A DNA stretch of 64,000 nucleotides from contig NZ_JBDQQR010000002.1 of the NCBI RefSeq assembly GCF_039888675.1, positions 100,001 through 164,000 on the forward strand, written 5' to 3'. The notes beneath the pieces were generated by a model, which had not been told where the DNA came from, did not search any database, and saw nothing but the letters and a program-made list of their open reading frames with translations. Below are positions 41,538 to 50,194 of the stretch, piece after piece; position 1 is the stretch's first letter, and each line of letters begins with the position of its first letter. The stretch is from Mesorhizobium sp. CAU 1732 (GTDB taxonomy: Bacteria; Pseudomonadota; Alphaproteobacteria; Rhizobiales; Rhizobiaceae). The position numbers were made by a program, and so were the translations under genes.

Positions 41538-41558
41538 ATGGTCCACATTACGGACCAT
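41538..41558. promoter_or_regulatory. 21-bp palindromic operator candidate of the TRAP-ligase operon
   Basis: ATGGTCC-ACATTAC-GGACCAT is a perfect inverted repeat with 7-base arms and 7-base spacer, 77 bases upstream of the permease start. A weak -35/-10 pair (TTGCCG, 17 bases, CATAGA on the minus strand) ends just before it, so a bound repressor would cover the start of transcription. The operon encodes an IclR-family protein, which commonly uses short palindromes. No other gene lies in 41461-41761 and the rest of that stretch shows nothing I can assign. Confidence 0.6.
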
Positions 41559-41761
41559 ATTTCTATGTTGCTGAATTCTTGGCACGGCAAAGCGGGCGTG
41601 ACAAGACGTCGTCACGGTCAATACGTTCCATATTGTAGATCGCATTCCGAAAAAAACGCGGCGGGTGGCCGAGATATAGGCTGCGGCGATCGTCAGAAAG
41701 CGCGCAGACGAGCAGGTGGCCGCGTCGCAGCGGCTGTTTCAAGGAAGAAAAGGATGAATTT

Positions 41762-41846
41762 TGGTGCCCCTGGCCGGGATCGAACCAGCACTCCTTGCGG
41801 AACTCGATTTTGAGTCGAGCGCGTCTACCAATTCCGCCACAGGGGC
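41762..41846 (-). tRNA. tRNA-Leu (anticodon CAA)
   Basis: An 85-base tRNA, including an encoded CCA end. Acceptor arms GCCCCTG and CAGGGGC pair exactly; the anticodon stem CTCGA/TCGAG encloses the loop CTCAAAA, giving anticodon CAA, which reads UUG. The variable arm is long, as in class II leucine tRNAs, and the T-arm GGTTCGATCCC is canonical. Preceded by a strong promoter at 41888-41915. Confidence 0.97.
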
Positions 41847-41887
41847 CCAAGACGGGCAGATCCGGCGCAAGCCGCCGGATGAGCGGG

Positions 41888-41915
41888 ACTATACGTTTGG
41901 ACGACCTGTCGTCAA
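41888..41915 (-). promoter_or_regulatory. Sigma-70 type promoter of tRNA-Leu
   Basis: On the minus strand TTGACG (41915-41910) and TATAGT (41893-41888) are separated by 16 bases, a near-consensus house-keeping promoter. The expected start of transcription is near 41881, ~35 bases before the tRNA. Confidence 0.75.
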
Positions 41916-42017
41916 GCGACGACCCGACACCTGCGCGAAAAAGGATCGCACAGCCGTGCTGCATTGCACCATGGCCGTTTTCTTCCTAGGACGGGAGAGA
42001 CGAAACAAGGATTCCTG

Positions 42018-42602
42018 ATGCTCAGACGCCTTTATGACTGGACGATGGCCCTCGCCCGAACCCGCCACGCCGAACGCTCCCTCGCCGGAATATCCTTCGT
42101 CGAAAGTTCCTTCTTTCCGATCCCGCCCGATGTCCTGCTGATTCCCATGGTTCTCGCCGAGCGCCAGAAATGGGTGCGCTATGCGGTGATCAGCACGGTC
42201 GCGTCGGTGGCCGGCGCGCTGCTTGGCTACCTGATCGGCGCCGTCCTGTTCGAGAGCATCGGCCATCCGATCCTGGCCTTCTACGGCTACATGGATAAAT
42301 TCGAGGAGTTCCAGCTCGCCTTCAATCAGTGGGGATTGCTGATCGTCCTCGTGTTCGGCGGGCTCACGCCCCTGCCTTACAAGGTCATCACGATCGCGTC
42401 CGGCGTGACGGGTCTTCTCCTGCCGGTTTTTATCGTTTCGTCGCTCATCGCCCGTGGCACCCGCTTCTTTCTCGTGGCATGGTTGCTGCACTATTTCGGG
42501 GAGCCTATCCGGACGTTCATCGAGAAGCATCTCAGCCTTCTTTTTACCCTTTTCATGGCGCTGCTGATCGGCGGTTTCATCGCCATCCGCTACTTATTCT
42601 AG
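42018..42602 (+). CDS. YqaA family (DedA/SNARE-associated) membrane protein
   Basis: A 194-residue inner-membrane protein of the DedA/VTT superfamily, YqaA branch. The phrases SFVESSFFPIPPDVLLIPMVL (residues ~27-48) and GGLTPLPYKVITIASG are diagnostic, with the charged half-helix pairs typical of the family. DedA proteins are lipid scramblase or flippase candidates. The ATG at 42018 (MLRRLYDWTM) is preferred over a longer frame starting at 41964. dsbB begins 8 bases downstream. Confidence 0.92.
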   Translation: MLRRLYDWTMALARTRHAERSLAGISFVESSFFPIPPDVLLIPMVLAERQKWVRYAVISTVASVAGALLGYLIGAVLFESIGHPILAFYGYMDKFEEFQLAFNQWGLLIVLVFGGLTPLPYKVITIASGVTGLLLPVFIVSSLIARGTRFFLVAWLLHYFGEPIRTFIEKHLSLLFTLFMALLIGGFIAIRYLF

Positions 42603-42610
42603 GGCCCGAC

Positions 42611-43120
42611 ATGTCACTGACCGCTGCCACAGGAAAAACCCAGATCATCGGAGCGGGGCTTGCCGCGCTCGGCATGGCGATCACGGTGGGAACCGCGCTC
42701 GGCTTCCAGCACATTGGCGGCTACATTCCATGTAAGCTCTGCCTCGAGCAGCGGCTGCCTTATTATATCGGCGTGCCGGTCATGGCGCTGGCATTCCTGT
42801 CTGCCGCCCTGAAGGGACCGCCGATCGTCACCCGTGGCCTGCTTCTCGTCGGCGGGTTGCTCATGACGTGGGGGCTCTATCTCGGCGGCTTCCATGCCGG
42901 TGTCGAGTGGGGCTGGTGGCCCGGCCCGACCGATTGCGGCGTGGTCGAAGCACCGCAAGGCGGCAGCGGCAGCCTGCTCGACCAGCTCAACGCCGTCATT
43001 CCGCCCTCGTGCGACCAGGCGACGGGGCGTTTTCTCGGGCTCTCCTTTGCCGGCTGGAACGTGATCACAAGCCTTGCGCTTGCCGCGATCGCCTACGTCG
43101 CAGCGTTCCGGAAAGCCTGA
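42611..43120 (+). CDS. dsbB: Disulfide bond formation protein B (DsbB)
   Basis: A 169-residue inner-membrane protein with four hydrophobic segments that passes electrons from periplasmic disulfide formation to quinone. The first Cys pair is CKLC in a periplasmic loop (GGYIPCKLCLEQRLPYY), and a second pair of single Cys residues lies in the next loop (TDCGVVEAP and PSCDQATG). These match DsbB, whose partner DsbA is not in this window. It starts 8 bases after yqaA. Confidence 0.92.
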   Translation: MSLTAATGKTQIIGAGLAALGMAITVGTALGFQHIGGYIPCKLCLEQRLPYYIGVPVMALAFLSAALKGPPIVTRGLLLVGGLLMTWGLYLGGFHAGVEWGWWPGPTDCGVVEAPQGGSGSLLDQLNAVIPPSCDQATGRFLGLSFAGWNVITSLALAAIAYVAAFRKA

Positions 43121-43134
43121 GCGACGCATGTTCC

Positions 43135-44343
43135 ATGCAGGCTGAGACGTTCGACACCGTCATCCTGGGCGCAGGCGCTGCGGGAATGATGTGCGCGATT
43201 CATGCCGCATCGCGCGGTGGGCGCGTGCTCGTCGTCGATCATGCGAGATCGCCCGGCGAGAAAATCCGCATCTCCGGCGGCGGGCGCTGCAACTTCACCA
43301 ACACGGGCACCACCCCGCGCAATTTCCTCTCGGCAAATCCGCATTTCGCCAAATCCGCGCTTGGCCGATACACGCCGCGCGATTTCATCACCTTGGTCGA
43401 GAAGCACGGCATCACCTATCACGAGAAGACGCTGGGGCAGCTCTTCTGCGATCATTCCGCCAAGGACATCATCGCGATGCTCCTGAACGAGATGGCGCGC
43501 ATGGGGTGCGAGGTACGCCTGGCAACCACGCTGGAGGGGATCGAGAAGGCAGAGGATGGGTTTTCCGTCACGCTTGGCGGCGACGGTGCAGCAAGAATCC
43601 AGTGCCGACACTTCGTGGTGGCGTGCGGGGGAAAATCCATTCCCAAGATGGGTGCAACGGGCTTCGGTTACCAGATCGCGGACCAGTTCGGCCTCGCCGT
43701 GACCGACACGCGCGCGGCACTGGTGCCGCTGACATTCGGCGAGGACGTTCTCGCCGGTTTCCGCGAGATCGCAGGCGTCGCGGCCGATGCGCGGGTTTCC
43801 TGCGGCAAGATGGCGTTCGACGAGGCGCTCTTGTTCACGCATCGCGGCCTCTCCGGCCCCGCCATTCTGCAGATTTCGTCCTACTGGCGCGAGAAGCATC
43901 CGATCAGGATCGCGTTCCTGCCGAAGGACGACGTCTTCGCTGCCCTTGTGGCGTCCAAGCGGGAGAATGGGCGCCGAAGCGTTGCGAATGCGCTGAGCGA
44001 AATCCTGCCGAAGCGGCTGGCGAGCCATCTAGCGGAGACGCATGGCTGGTCGGGCACGATGGGTGAGACGACCGACAAGAAGCTCGCGTCGATCGCCGCC
44101 ACCATCCAGGGGTGGGAGGTGTTCCCGATCGGATCGGAGGGATACCGCACAGCCGAAGTCACGCTCGGTGGCGTCGATACCGCCGGCCTGAACTCGCGGA
44201 CGATGGAAACCAAGGCCATAGAAGGCCTCTATTTCATCGGTGAAGTCGTCGATGTGACCGGCTGGCTCGGCGGCTACAATTTCCAATGGGCCTGGGCGTC
44301 CGGCTGGGCGGCGGGGACCGCCATAGCCGAGCGGCAGGCATAG
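43135..44343 (+). CDS. NAD(P)/FAD-dependent oxidoreductase (BaiN/HI0933 family)
   Basis: A 402-residue flavoprotein. The N-terminal dinucleotide motif VILGAGAAGMMCAIHAA and the diagnostic GEKIRISGGGRCNFTN are characteristic of the HI0933/BaiN family; the C-terminal FAD motif is GLYFIGEVVDVTGWLGGYNFQWAWASGW. Physiological substrate is unknown for most members. ATG at 43135 (MQAETFDTV) follows dsbB by 14 bases, so yqaA-dsbB-this gene likely form one operon. Confidence 0.93.
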   Translation: MQAETFDTVILGAGAAGMMCAIHAASRGGRVLVVDHARSPGEKIRISGGGRCNFTNTGTTPRNFLSANPHFAKSALGRYTPRDFITLVEKHGITYHEKTLGQLFCDHSAKDIIAMLLNEMARMGCEVRLATTLEGIEKAEDGFSVTLGGDGAARIQCRHFVVACGGKSIPKMGATGFGYQIADQFGLAVTDTRAALVPLTFGEDVLAGFREIAGVAADARVSCGKMAFDEALLFTHRGLSGPAILQISSYWREKHPIRIAFLPKDDVFAALVASKRENGRRSVANALSEILPKRLASHLAETHGWSGTMGETTDKKLASIAATIQGWEVFPIGSEGYRTAEVTLGGVDTAGLNSRTMETKAIEGLYFIGEVVDVTGWLGGYNFQWAWASGWAAGTAIAERQA

Positions 44344-44352
44344 CGGCCGGCC

Positions 44353-44910
44353 CTACGGCTCCAGTTCGACATCCCAGTAGAGATAATCCATCCAGCTCTC
44401 ATGCAGATAGTTGGGCGGGAACAGCCGGCCATTGTTGTGCAGGTCCTGCACGGTCGGCTGGAACGGCTTCTGGCGCGGCCACATCTTGGCATCGCGGGTG
44501 AGAAGCCCGCCTTTCCGCAGATTGCAGGGCGAGCAGGCCGCGACCACGTTTTCCCACGTCGTCGCACCGCCGCAGCGGCGGGGTGTCACGTGATCGAAGG
44601 TCAAATCCTCGGGAGTGCCGCAATACTGGCACTGGAAACGGTCACGCAGGAAGACGTTGAAGCGCGTGAACGCGGGATAGCGGGACGGCTTCACATAGCT
44701 CTTGAGACAGACGACGCTCGGCAGTTGCATCGAGAAGGATGGCGACGACACCGCATGCTCGTATTCCGCGACGATGTTCACGCGGTCAAGGAAGACGGCC
44801 TTGATCGCGTCCTGCCAGGACCAGAGCGACAAGGGGTAGTAACTCAACGGACGGTAGTCCGCGTTCAGCACCAGTGCGGGAAGCGCATCCGGCGAGACTG
44901 CGATCGTCAC
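44353..44910 (-). CDS. HNH endonuclease
   Basis: A 185-residue HNH protein. The motif is complete: CQYCGTPEDLTFDHVTPRRCGGATTWENVVAACSPCN, with zinc-binding CxxC pairs at both ends (~residues 94 and 130) and catalytic His in DHV. The N-terminal ALVLNADYRPLSYYPLSLW matches the large alphaproteobacterial group of stand-alone HNH proteins of uncertain role (DNA repair or restriction). Convergent with the BaiN-like gene, 9 bases between stops. Confidence 0.92.
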   Translation of the reverse strand: MTIAVSPDALPALVLNADYRPLSYYPLSLWSWQDAIKAVFLDRVNIVAEYEHAVSSPSFSMQLPSVVCLKSYVKPSRYPAFTRFNVFLRDRFQCQYCGTPEDLTFDHVTPRRCGGATTWENVVAACSPCNLRKGGLLTRDAKMWPRQKPFQPTVQDLHNNGRLFPPNYLHESWMDYLYWDVELEP

Positions 44911-45026
44911 TGATTGACCTCCTGAGACCCGTTATGGACTTCGGTGCATGCTGCGATCGGCGCGGATACTGTAATCCCGAGATTGCAGGAATGTGAAGCT
45001 CCATTTTTTCGGCTCGACGTGCCAGA

Positions 45027-45701
45027 TCAGCCTGTTTTTGTTGTTTTTTTCGTGACGACAGCCGGAGGCGCTCCATCGCGCCCGCGCATTTCGCGGTAGT
45101 ATGCCCAGAAGAGACGCGCAGCGACGCCCCTCCACGGGGCCCATGATTCGGCGAGCGTATAAAGCGCCTTGGCTGGAGGGCGCGGCTCGATGCCGAGCGC
45201 GTGGCCGACCGCGCTTTGCAACGCCACGTCGTGAGCGGGGAAGATGTCGGGGTGCCCGGCAGAGAACAGGAGGTACACCTCCGCCGTCCATGGGCCGACG
45301 CCGTGAAGCGCGGTCAGGCGCGCCATCGCCTCGTCGGCGTCGATCGTCGCGAGATGGTCGAGGTCGAGCCCATCATCGGCCACCGCAGCGGCGATCGAGA
45401 GCAGCGTCTTCTGCTTCGGGCGCGACAGGCCGGCTGCGCGAAAGATGTCTTCTCCCGCTGAAAGCATGCCCTTCGCGTCGAGAGGATCAATGAGCGTCGT
45501 CAGGCGACCGAGGATCGCATCCGCGCTCGCCCGCGAGACCTGCTGCGAGACGATGATCGAGACCAGACTGGCAAAGCCGGGAGGCGACAGGCGCAAAGGA
45601 ACTTCGCCTGCGCGGGTGACGACAGCGCCCAGACGCGGATCGAGGCGCATAAGCGCCGCAAGCCCCTCCTCGATGTCGTCCAGCGTTTCAATGCGTCGCA
45701 T
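45027..45701 (-). CDS. DNA-3-methyladenine glycosylase II (AlkA-like, HhH-GPD)
   Basis: A 224-residue base-excision repair glycosylase. The helix-hairpin-helix is HGVGPWTAEVYLLF (~145-160) and the catalytic Asp lies in FPAHDVALQ. SIIVSQQVSRASADAI is the conserved N-terminal substrate-pocket helix of the family. It removes alkylated purines. The ATG at 45701 (MRRIETLDDI) is preferred to an upstream in-frame start. Divergent from gluQRS, which begins 71 bases away. Confidence 0.93.
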   Translation of the reverse strand: MRRIETLDDIEEGLAALMRLDPRLGAVVTRAGEVPLRLSPPGFASLVSIIVSQQVSRASADAILGRLTTLIDPLDAKGMLSAGEDIFRAAGLSRPKQKTLLSIAAAVADDGLDLDHLATIDADEAMARLTALHGVGPWTAEVYLLFSAGHPDIFPAHDVALQSAVGHALGIEPRPPAKALYTLAESWAPWRGVAARLFWAYYREMRGRDGAPPAVVTKKTTKTG

Positions 45702-45772
45702 GCCTTGCCCTCTCGCGCGGCGCACCGTAGCAATCACGCAATGCGCACGACAACCCGCTTTGCCAAAGCCTC

Positions 45773-46648
45773 ATGACACGTCCGGTCTTCCGCTTCGCGC
45801 CGAGCCCGAACGGCGCGCTTCATCTTGGCCATGCCTATTCGGCGCTGCTCAACCGGCAGCTCGCGGGCGAAACCGACGGTCGCCTGCTGCTGCGGATCGA
45901 GGACATCGACACGACGCGCTGCACGCCTGAATTCGAAGCCGGGATCTATCGCGACCTCGCCTGGCTGGGGCTTGAATGGGAAAAGCCGGTGCGCCGTCAG
46001 TCGGACCATTTCGGGGATTATGAGCGCGCGCTGGAAACGCTTGTCGATGCCGGGCTCGTCTATCCGTCCTTCCTGACGCGCGGCGAGGTCCGCGCAATGA
46101 TCTCCGACGCGGAAGCTGATGGCCGCGAATGGCCGCGCGACCCCGATGGCGTGCCTCTGGTTCCGTCGATTGAGCGCCAGCTCTCCGAGCGGGAACGAAA
46201 GAGCCGCATGGCGGGCGGCGATCCCTTTGCGTGGCGCCTGAATGTCGATGCGGCCTTGTCCCATGTCGGCCATTCGCTGTCATGGGATGAGCAGGGTGCG
46301 GGGCCGAACGGTGAGACGGGAGTCATGGACGCAAGGCCTGACGCCTGGGGCGATGTCGTGATTGCGCGCAAGGACGTGCCGACGAGCTATCATCTTTCGG
46401 TCGTCATCGACGACGCGCTGCAGGCCGTGACGCATGTCGTGCGTGGCCGCGACCTGTTCTTCGCGACCGGCGTGCACCGTCTCCTTCAGGATGTGCTGGG
46501 CCTGCCCGAGCCCCTCTACATCCACCACGATCTGGTTCTGGGCGATGACGGCCGCAAGCTCTCCAAGAGCCACGGCGATACCGGCATCGCGGCGCTGCGC
46601 GAGGCGGGGCTGACGCCTGAAGACATCAGGCGCATGGTGGGATTGTAA
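45773..46648 (+). CDS. gluQRS: Glutamyl-Q tRNA(Asp) synthetase
   Basis: A 291-residue paralogue of the catalytic core of GluRS that attaches glutamate to queuosine in the anticodon of tRNA(Asp), not to tRNA(Glu). Class I signatures HLGH (residue ~18) and KLSKS (~260) are both intact, and the anticodon-binding domain is absent as expected. The zinc-binding cysteines of E. coli GluQRS are replaced (VYPSFLTRGE), so this is a zinc-free form. Ends 1 base before a convergent membrane-protein gene. Confidence 0.95.
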   Translation: MTRPVFRFAPSPNGALHLGHAYSALLNRQLAGETDGRLLLRIEDIDTTRCTPEFEAGIYRDLAWLGLEWEKPVRRQSDHFGDYERALETLVDAGLVYPSFLTRGEVRAMISDAEADGREWPRDPDGVPLVPSIERQLSERERKSRMAGGDPFAWRLNVDAALSHVGHSLSWDEQGAGPNGETGVMDARPDAWGDVVIARKDVPTSYHLSVVIDDALQAVTHVVRGRDLFFATGVHRLLQDVLGLPEPLYIHHDLVLGDDGRKLSKSHGDTGIAALREAGLTPEDIRRMVGL

Positions 46649-46649
46649 G

Positions 46650-46937
46650 TCAGAGCCGTGTCAGGGCTGCCTTCAGCAGGGCCAGGACCGAAAGGCACGC
46701 GAACGCGCCGGCCAGGCCGGTAGTGATCGCGAGCTGCAGGTCGCGCATCGAGTAGCCGAGATTGTTGGCGAGCGAGACGCCCAGGAAGAACCCCACGGTG
46801 ATGATGATGGCGTTGCCGGACGCGCCGAATCCGTCGGGGCCCATGATCGCATTCAACGCCAGCGCAAGGATGAAGGCGATGATGCCGACAACCACGAAAG
46901 CCATCAAGAGCCAACCGGCTCCCAGATCCCACAACAT
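46650..46937 (-). CDS. Small hypothetical membrane protein
   Basis: A 95-residue protein with three hydrophobic segments (starting MLWDLGAGWLLMAFVVVG). I do not recognise a named family; a phrase such as NAIIITVGFFLGVSLANN suggests a conserved alphaproteobacterial membrane protein. The ATG at 46937 is preferred to the frame's upstream extension, which would lose the membrane start. Convergent with gluQRS. Confidence 0.65.
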   Translation of the reverse strand: MLWDLGAGWLLMAFVVVGIIAFILALALNAIMGPDGFGASGNAIIITVGFFLGVSLANNLGYSMRDLQLAITTGLAGAFACLSVLALLKAALTRL

Positions 46938-47112
46938 GCCAAAACCTCTCCGAACGAGCGGACAGGATGCGCCCCGTCGTGCCACACGCATCAAGGCAAC
47001 GAAGCGTAAGCTTCAATTCTTTCGCTTTGCTTGCACGATTGATTGGCATTAGAGCCATTCAGAGCGATGCCCAGGGGAACGACAGTGTTTCCAACGTCGC
47101 AACAGAAGAGAC

Positions 47113-47976
47113 ATGCAGACCGCCACCCGTTTCATCCCCGCTCTCTTCGTCCTGCTCTGGGCAACCGGCTTCATCGGCGCGCGCTATGCAATGCCGTGGT
47201 CCGAACCTTTCTCGTTCCTGGCGGCCCGCTTCGCCATCGCCGTCGCGATCCTTGCGCTGCTCATACTGATTTTCCGTGCCCGCCGGCTCGCGCCGCGAGA
47301 GGCGCTCCACGCGATCATTGCCGGCGCGCTGATCCATGGCGTCTATCTGGGTGGCGTATTCTGGGCGATCCGCAACGGCATGCCTGCCGGTCTTTCCGCT
47401 CTCATCATCGGATTGCAGCCGCTGATTACCGCAGTGCTCGCGGGTCCCGCACTTGGCGAGCGTATTCTCCCGCGACACTGGATGGGTCTGACGATCGGCT
47501 TCGTCGGCATCCTCATCGTGCTCGGCCCCAAGATCGGCGACGCACTCGGCGGCGTCACGCCGGCGACATTTGGCGCATGCGTCCTTGGCGCGCTGGGGAT
47601 CAGCGCAGGCACCATCTGGCAGAAGAAATTCGTCGGCAATGCCGATCTGATCACCGGCACGCTGTGGCAGTATCTGGGCGCGACCATCCTGATGGCGGTG
47701 GGGTCCTTCGCGCTCGAGACGCGCACCTTCGAGCTGACCGGCGAACTGATCTTCGCCATGACCTGGCTGGTTCTGGTGCTGTCGATCGGCGCGATCTTCC
47801 TCCTGATGTGGATGATCCGCGAGGGCGAGATGTCGAAGGTCTCGTCGCTGTTCTATCTCGTACCGGCAGTAACCGCGATCATCGCATGGATCCTGTTCGA
47901 CGAGACGCTGAACGCGTTGCAGATCGTCGGCATGGTCGTCACGACGTTCGGCGTCGCGATCGCCACCCGGCGTTAG
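47113..47976 (+). CDS. EamA (DMT family) transporter
   Basis: A 287-residue inner-membrane transporter of the drug/metabolite superfamily with about ten hydrophobic segments and two EamA repeats. The N-terminal FVLLWATGFIGARYAMPW and C-terminal ILFDETLNALQIVGMVVTTFGVAIA are typical. These proteins export amino acids, metabolites or drugs; the substrate cannot be inferred. Its stop overlaps the stop of the convergent YihY-family gene (47973-47976). Confidence 0.93.
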   Translation: MQTATRFIPALFVLLWATGFIGARYAMPWSEPFSFLAARFAIAVAILALLILIFRARRLAPREALHAIIAGALIHGVYLGGVFWAIRNGMPAGLSALIIGLQPLITAVLAGPALGERILPRHWMGLTIGFVGILIVLGPKIGDALGGVTPATFGACVLGALGISAGTIWQKKFVGNADLITGTLWQYLGATILMAVGSFALETRTFELTGELIFAMTWLVLVLSIGAIFLLMWMIREGEMSKVSSLFYLVPAVTAIIAWILFDETLNALQIVGMVVTTFGVAIATRR

Positions 47977-48827
47977 TTTGGAACACGCGCCCGCGCTTCG
48001 AGGAAGCGCTTGATCGCCGCGTTGAGCTCGCCGCCCATGATGAAGATCACGGATACGATGTAGAGGAAGACCAGCGCAATCATGATCGAGGCCAACCCGG
48101 CATAGGTCGTCGCGTAGGATGAGTACCGGCCGAGATAGGCCGCGAATACGGACGAGCCGACCACCCAGAAGACGAGCGTGAAGATCAGGCCCGGCACGAT
48201 GTCCTTGAAACGTCGCCGCCCCGCAGGCAGCCAGAAATGCACGGCGATCAGCCCCACCACGATCACCCATGACGCGATGATGAACCGCCAGATCGTGATG
48301 GTGCCCATATAGGGCTCGATCCATGGCAGACGGCTCTCCGCGAGACTCGCGACCAGCGGTGCCAGCACCAAAAGCGCCGAAACGATCACGAAGCCGATCG
48401 TCGCGACGATCACGAACAAAATGCTCTGCGCCCGCAGGTAGAAGATCGATCGGGTCTCAGAGACGCGGTAGGCCCGGTTGAGGGAAATCCGCAACGCCTC
48501 GATGCCGTTCGAGGCGAAGAAGGCCGCGATCAGGATGCCGACCGTCAGCGCGTCGCCGCGCTGCACGGTGAGCACGTTCGTCACCTCATGCGCGATCGGC
48601 CCGGCGATCTCGTCGGGCCAGGTATCGAAGACCAGATGCACGGCCGTATCGGCGAACGCCTTGGCGCCGAGGAAACTCGCCAGCGACGTTGCGAAGATCA
48701 GGAAGGGAAACAGCGCGAGCAGCGCCGAAAGCGCGAGATGGCTCGCCATCGCCCACCCGTCATCATCATTGAAGTGCCCGATCGCGTCACCGAGGACGCG
48801 CTTCAGGACAGCCAGTATGCGCAGCAT
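47973..48827 (-). CDS. YihY/BrkB family inner-membrane protein
   Basis: A 284-residue protein with six hydrophobic segments, formerly annotated as ribonuclease BN or virulence factor BrkB. The phrases MASHLALSALLALFPFLIF, EALRISLNRAYRVSETRS and FVFWVVGSSVFAAYLGRYSSY-like sequence identify the family, whose role remains unclear (probably an envelope transporter). The ATG at 48827 is preferred to 48884 because the upstream leader is non-hydrophobic and lies in a shared promoter region with the divergent SDR gene. Confidence 0.92.
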   Translation of the reverse strand: MLRILAVLKRVLGDAIGHFNDDDGWAMASHLALSALLALFPFLIFATSLASFLGAKAFADTAVHLVFDTWPDEIAGPIAHEVTNVLTVQRGDALTVGILIAAFFASNGIEALRISLNRAYRVSETRSIFYLRAQSILFVIVATIGFVIVSALLVLAPLVASLAESRLPWIEPYMGTITIWRFIIASWVIVVGLIAVHFWLPAGRRRFKDIVPGLIFTLVFWVVGSSVFAAYLGRYSSYATTYAGLASIMIALVFLYIVSVIFIMGGELNAAIKRFLEARARVPN

Positions 48828-48868
48828 TGTTCCGCCGATTGTATCCCTTGTGCGAATATGGGAAGGGA

Positions 48869-49744
48869 ATGTCGCACATGGCAAGCATCGAAGCAGCTAC
48901 GAACGACCGCACCGACAAGTTGCGCACAATCATCGTGACCGGCGCATCGTCCGGCATAGGCGCATATTGCGCGCGTGCGCTCAAGCGGGACGGCTGGCGG
49001 GTGTTTGCGACGGCGCGCCGGCCGCAAGACATCGCGACCCTGGAAGCCGACGGCATCGAAGCCTTCTATCTCGATTACCGAGACGCTGATTCGATCGAGC
49101 AACTCGTCGCCGACGTGCTCGGCCGCACCGGCGGGCGGCTCGATGCGCTCTACAACAATGGCGCGCATGCGCAGGCAGGCGCGGTCGAGGATCTGCCGGT
49201 CGAGGCCCTGCGCGAGCAGTTCGAGGCGAACGTCTTCGGCTGGCACGACCTCACGCGGCGCATCGTGCCCGTGATGCGCGCGCAAGGGCATGGCCGAATC
49301 GTCCATTGCTCGTCGATCCTCGGCCTCGTGCCGGTCAAGTATCGCGGCGCATACGCCGCATCGAAGCATGCGATCGAGGGCCTCATGCTGTGCATGCGTG
49401 CCGAACTGGAAGGGTCCGGCATCGAGGTCTCGATGATCCAGCCCGGACCGATCGAATCGAAGCTTCCGGAAAACGGGCTCGCTTGGTTCGAGCGTTTCAT
49501 CGATACGGAAAACTCGGTCCATCGCGATGCCTACCGGGCGCAATTGGCGCGCCTCAGGCAGGGCGGCGTCAAGTCGCGGATGAAGCTGGGACCGGAGGCG
49601 GTATACAGGGTGCTGCGCCACGCACTGGAACATCCGCGCCCGCGCCCCAACTATGTCGTGACGACACCTGCGAAGATCGGTGTGTTTCTCAAGCGTATAC
49701 TGCCGCCCGCACTGCTCTACCGCATTCTTGCCTCCCGGGCCTGA
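48869..49744 (+). CDS. SDR family oxidoreductase
   Basis: A ~291-residue short-chain dehydrogenase with the classical TGASSGIG cofactor motif near residue 25, catalytic Ser in VHCSSILG and YxxxK in YAASKHAIEG. The C-terminal region (ENSVHRDAYRAQLARLRQGG; FLKRILPPALLYRIL) is typical of a rhizobial subgroup acting on lipids or steroids (inference). Start at 48869 with GGAAGGG just upstream; an in-frame ATG 9 bases later is also possible. First gene of a run that includes a HIG1-like gene, cobalamin adenosyltransferase and etfBA. Confidence 0.9.
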   Translation: MSHMASIEAATNDRTDKLRTIIVTGASSGIGAYCARALKRDGWRVFATARRPQDIATLEADGIEAFYLDYRDADSIEQLVADVLGRTGGRLDALYNNGAHAQAGAVEDLPVEALREQFEANVFGWHDLTRRIVPVMRAQGHGRIVHCSSILGLVPVKYRGAYAASKHAIEGLMLCMRAELEGSGIEVSMIQPGPIESKLPENGLAWFERFIDTENSVHRDAYRAQLARLRQGGVKSRMKLGPEAVYRVLRHALEHPRPRPNYVVTTPAKIGVFLKRILPPALLYRILASRA

Positions 49745-49766
49745 GCCCGCTCAACGGAAACAAGCC

Positions 49767-49958
49767 ATGTCAACGGTCTTCAACATCCTGGCAATCCTCT
49801 TCATGGTCGCGGTCCTGATCGTGCTCGGCCGCGGCCTCGTGAACATGATGCGGGGAGGGTCGGGCAACACGTCGAACAAGCTCATGCAGGCGCGCGTCGC
49901 CCTGCAGTTCTTCGCCCTCATCTTCATCATGCTCGCGCTGTATTTTTCGCGCGGCTGA
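49767..49958 (+). CDS. Twin transmembrane protein, HIG1-like
   Basis: A 63-residue protein of two transmembrane helices (residues ~4-25 and ~45-60) separated by a basic, polar loop (MRGGSGNTSNKLMQARV). The Lys-Leu-Met-Gln-Ala-Arg-Val / Gln-Phe-Phe-Ala pattern resembles the HIG1 domain of respiratory-oxidase assembly factors and the rhizobial 'twin transmembrane protein'. Association with cytochrome oxidase is inferred from the family. It begins 22 bases after the SDR gene and 2 bases before the next small membrane gene. Confidence 0.85.
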   Translation: MSTVFNILAILFMVAVLIVLGRGLVNMMRGGSGNTSNKLMQARVALQFFALIFIMLALYFSRG

Positions 49959-49960
49959 CG

Positions 49961-50194
49961 ATGGCTGATATCCAGGTCACCATCCACAACGAGCGGATCA
50001 AGCTGCTCGCGACGTTTGTCAACGGTACGGGAATCGCGGTGTTCGCTGTCGGTGGACTGGCTCCCGTGTTCTCCGGCCTCTACGGTTCCTCGGGTACGAC
50101 AGCGTTCCTGCTTCTGGTGAGCGCGGTTTGTTTTCTGGTCGCATGCACGCTACATTATGCTGGAAGCGTCATACTCAAGAGGCTGAAGCCGTGA
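49961..50194 (+). CDS. Small hypothetical membrane protein (77 aa)
   Basis: A 77-residue protein with two hydrophobic segments (ATFVNGTGIAVFAVGGLAP and TAFLLLVSAVCFLVACTLHY), a charged N terminus (MADIQVTIHNERIK) and a positively charged C terminus. No recognised domain. It follows the HIG1-like gene by 2 bases, and its stop overlaps the start of the 31-residue ORF at 50191 (GTGA), so the three small genes are probably expressed together. Confidence 0.75.
   Translation: MADIQVTIHNERIKLLATFVNGTGIAVFAVGGLAPVFSGLYGSSGTTAFLLLVSAVCFLVACTLHYAGSVILKRLKP

Noticed and set aside
42868..43134. Upstream extension of the BaiN-like gene frame
   Set aside because: It overlaps dsbB in another frame; the conserved N terminus VILGAGAAG follows the ATG at 43135.
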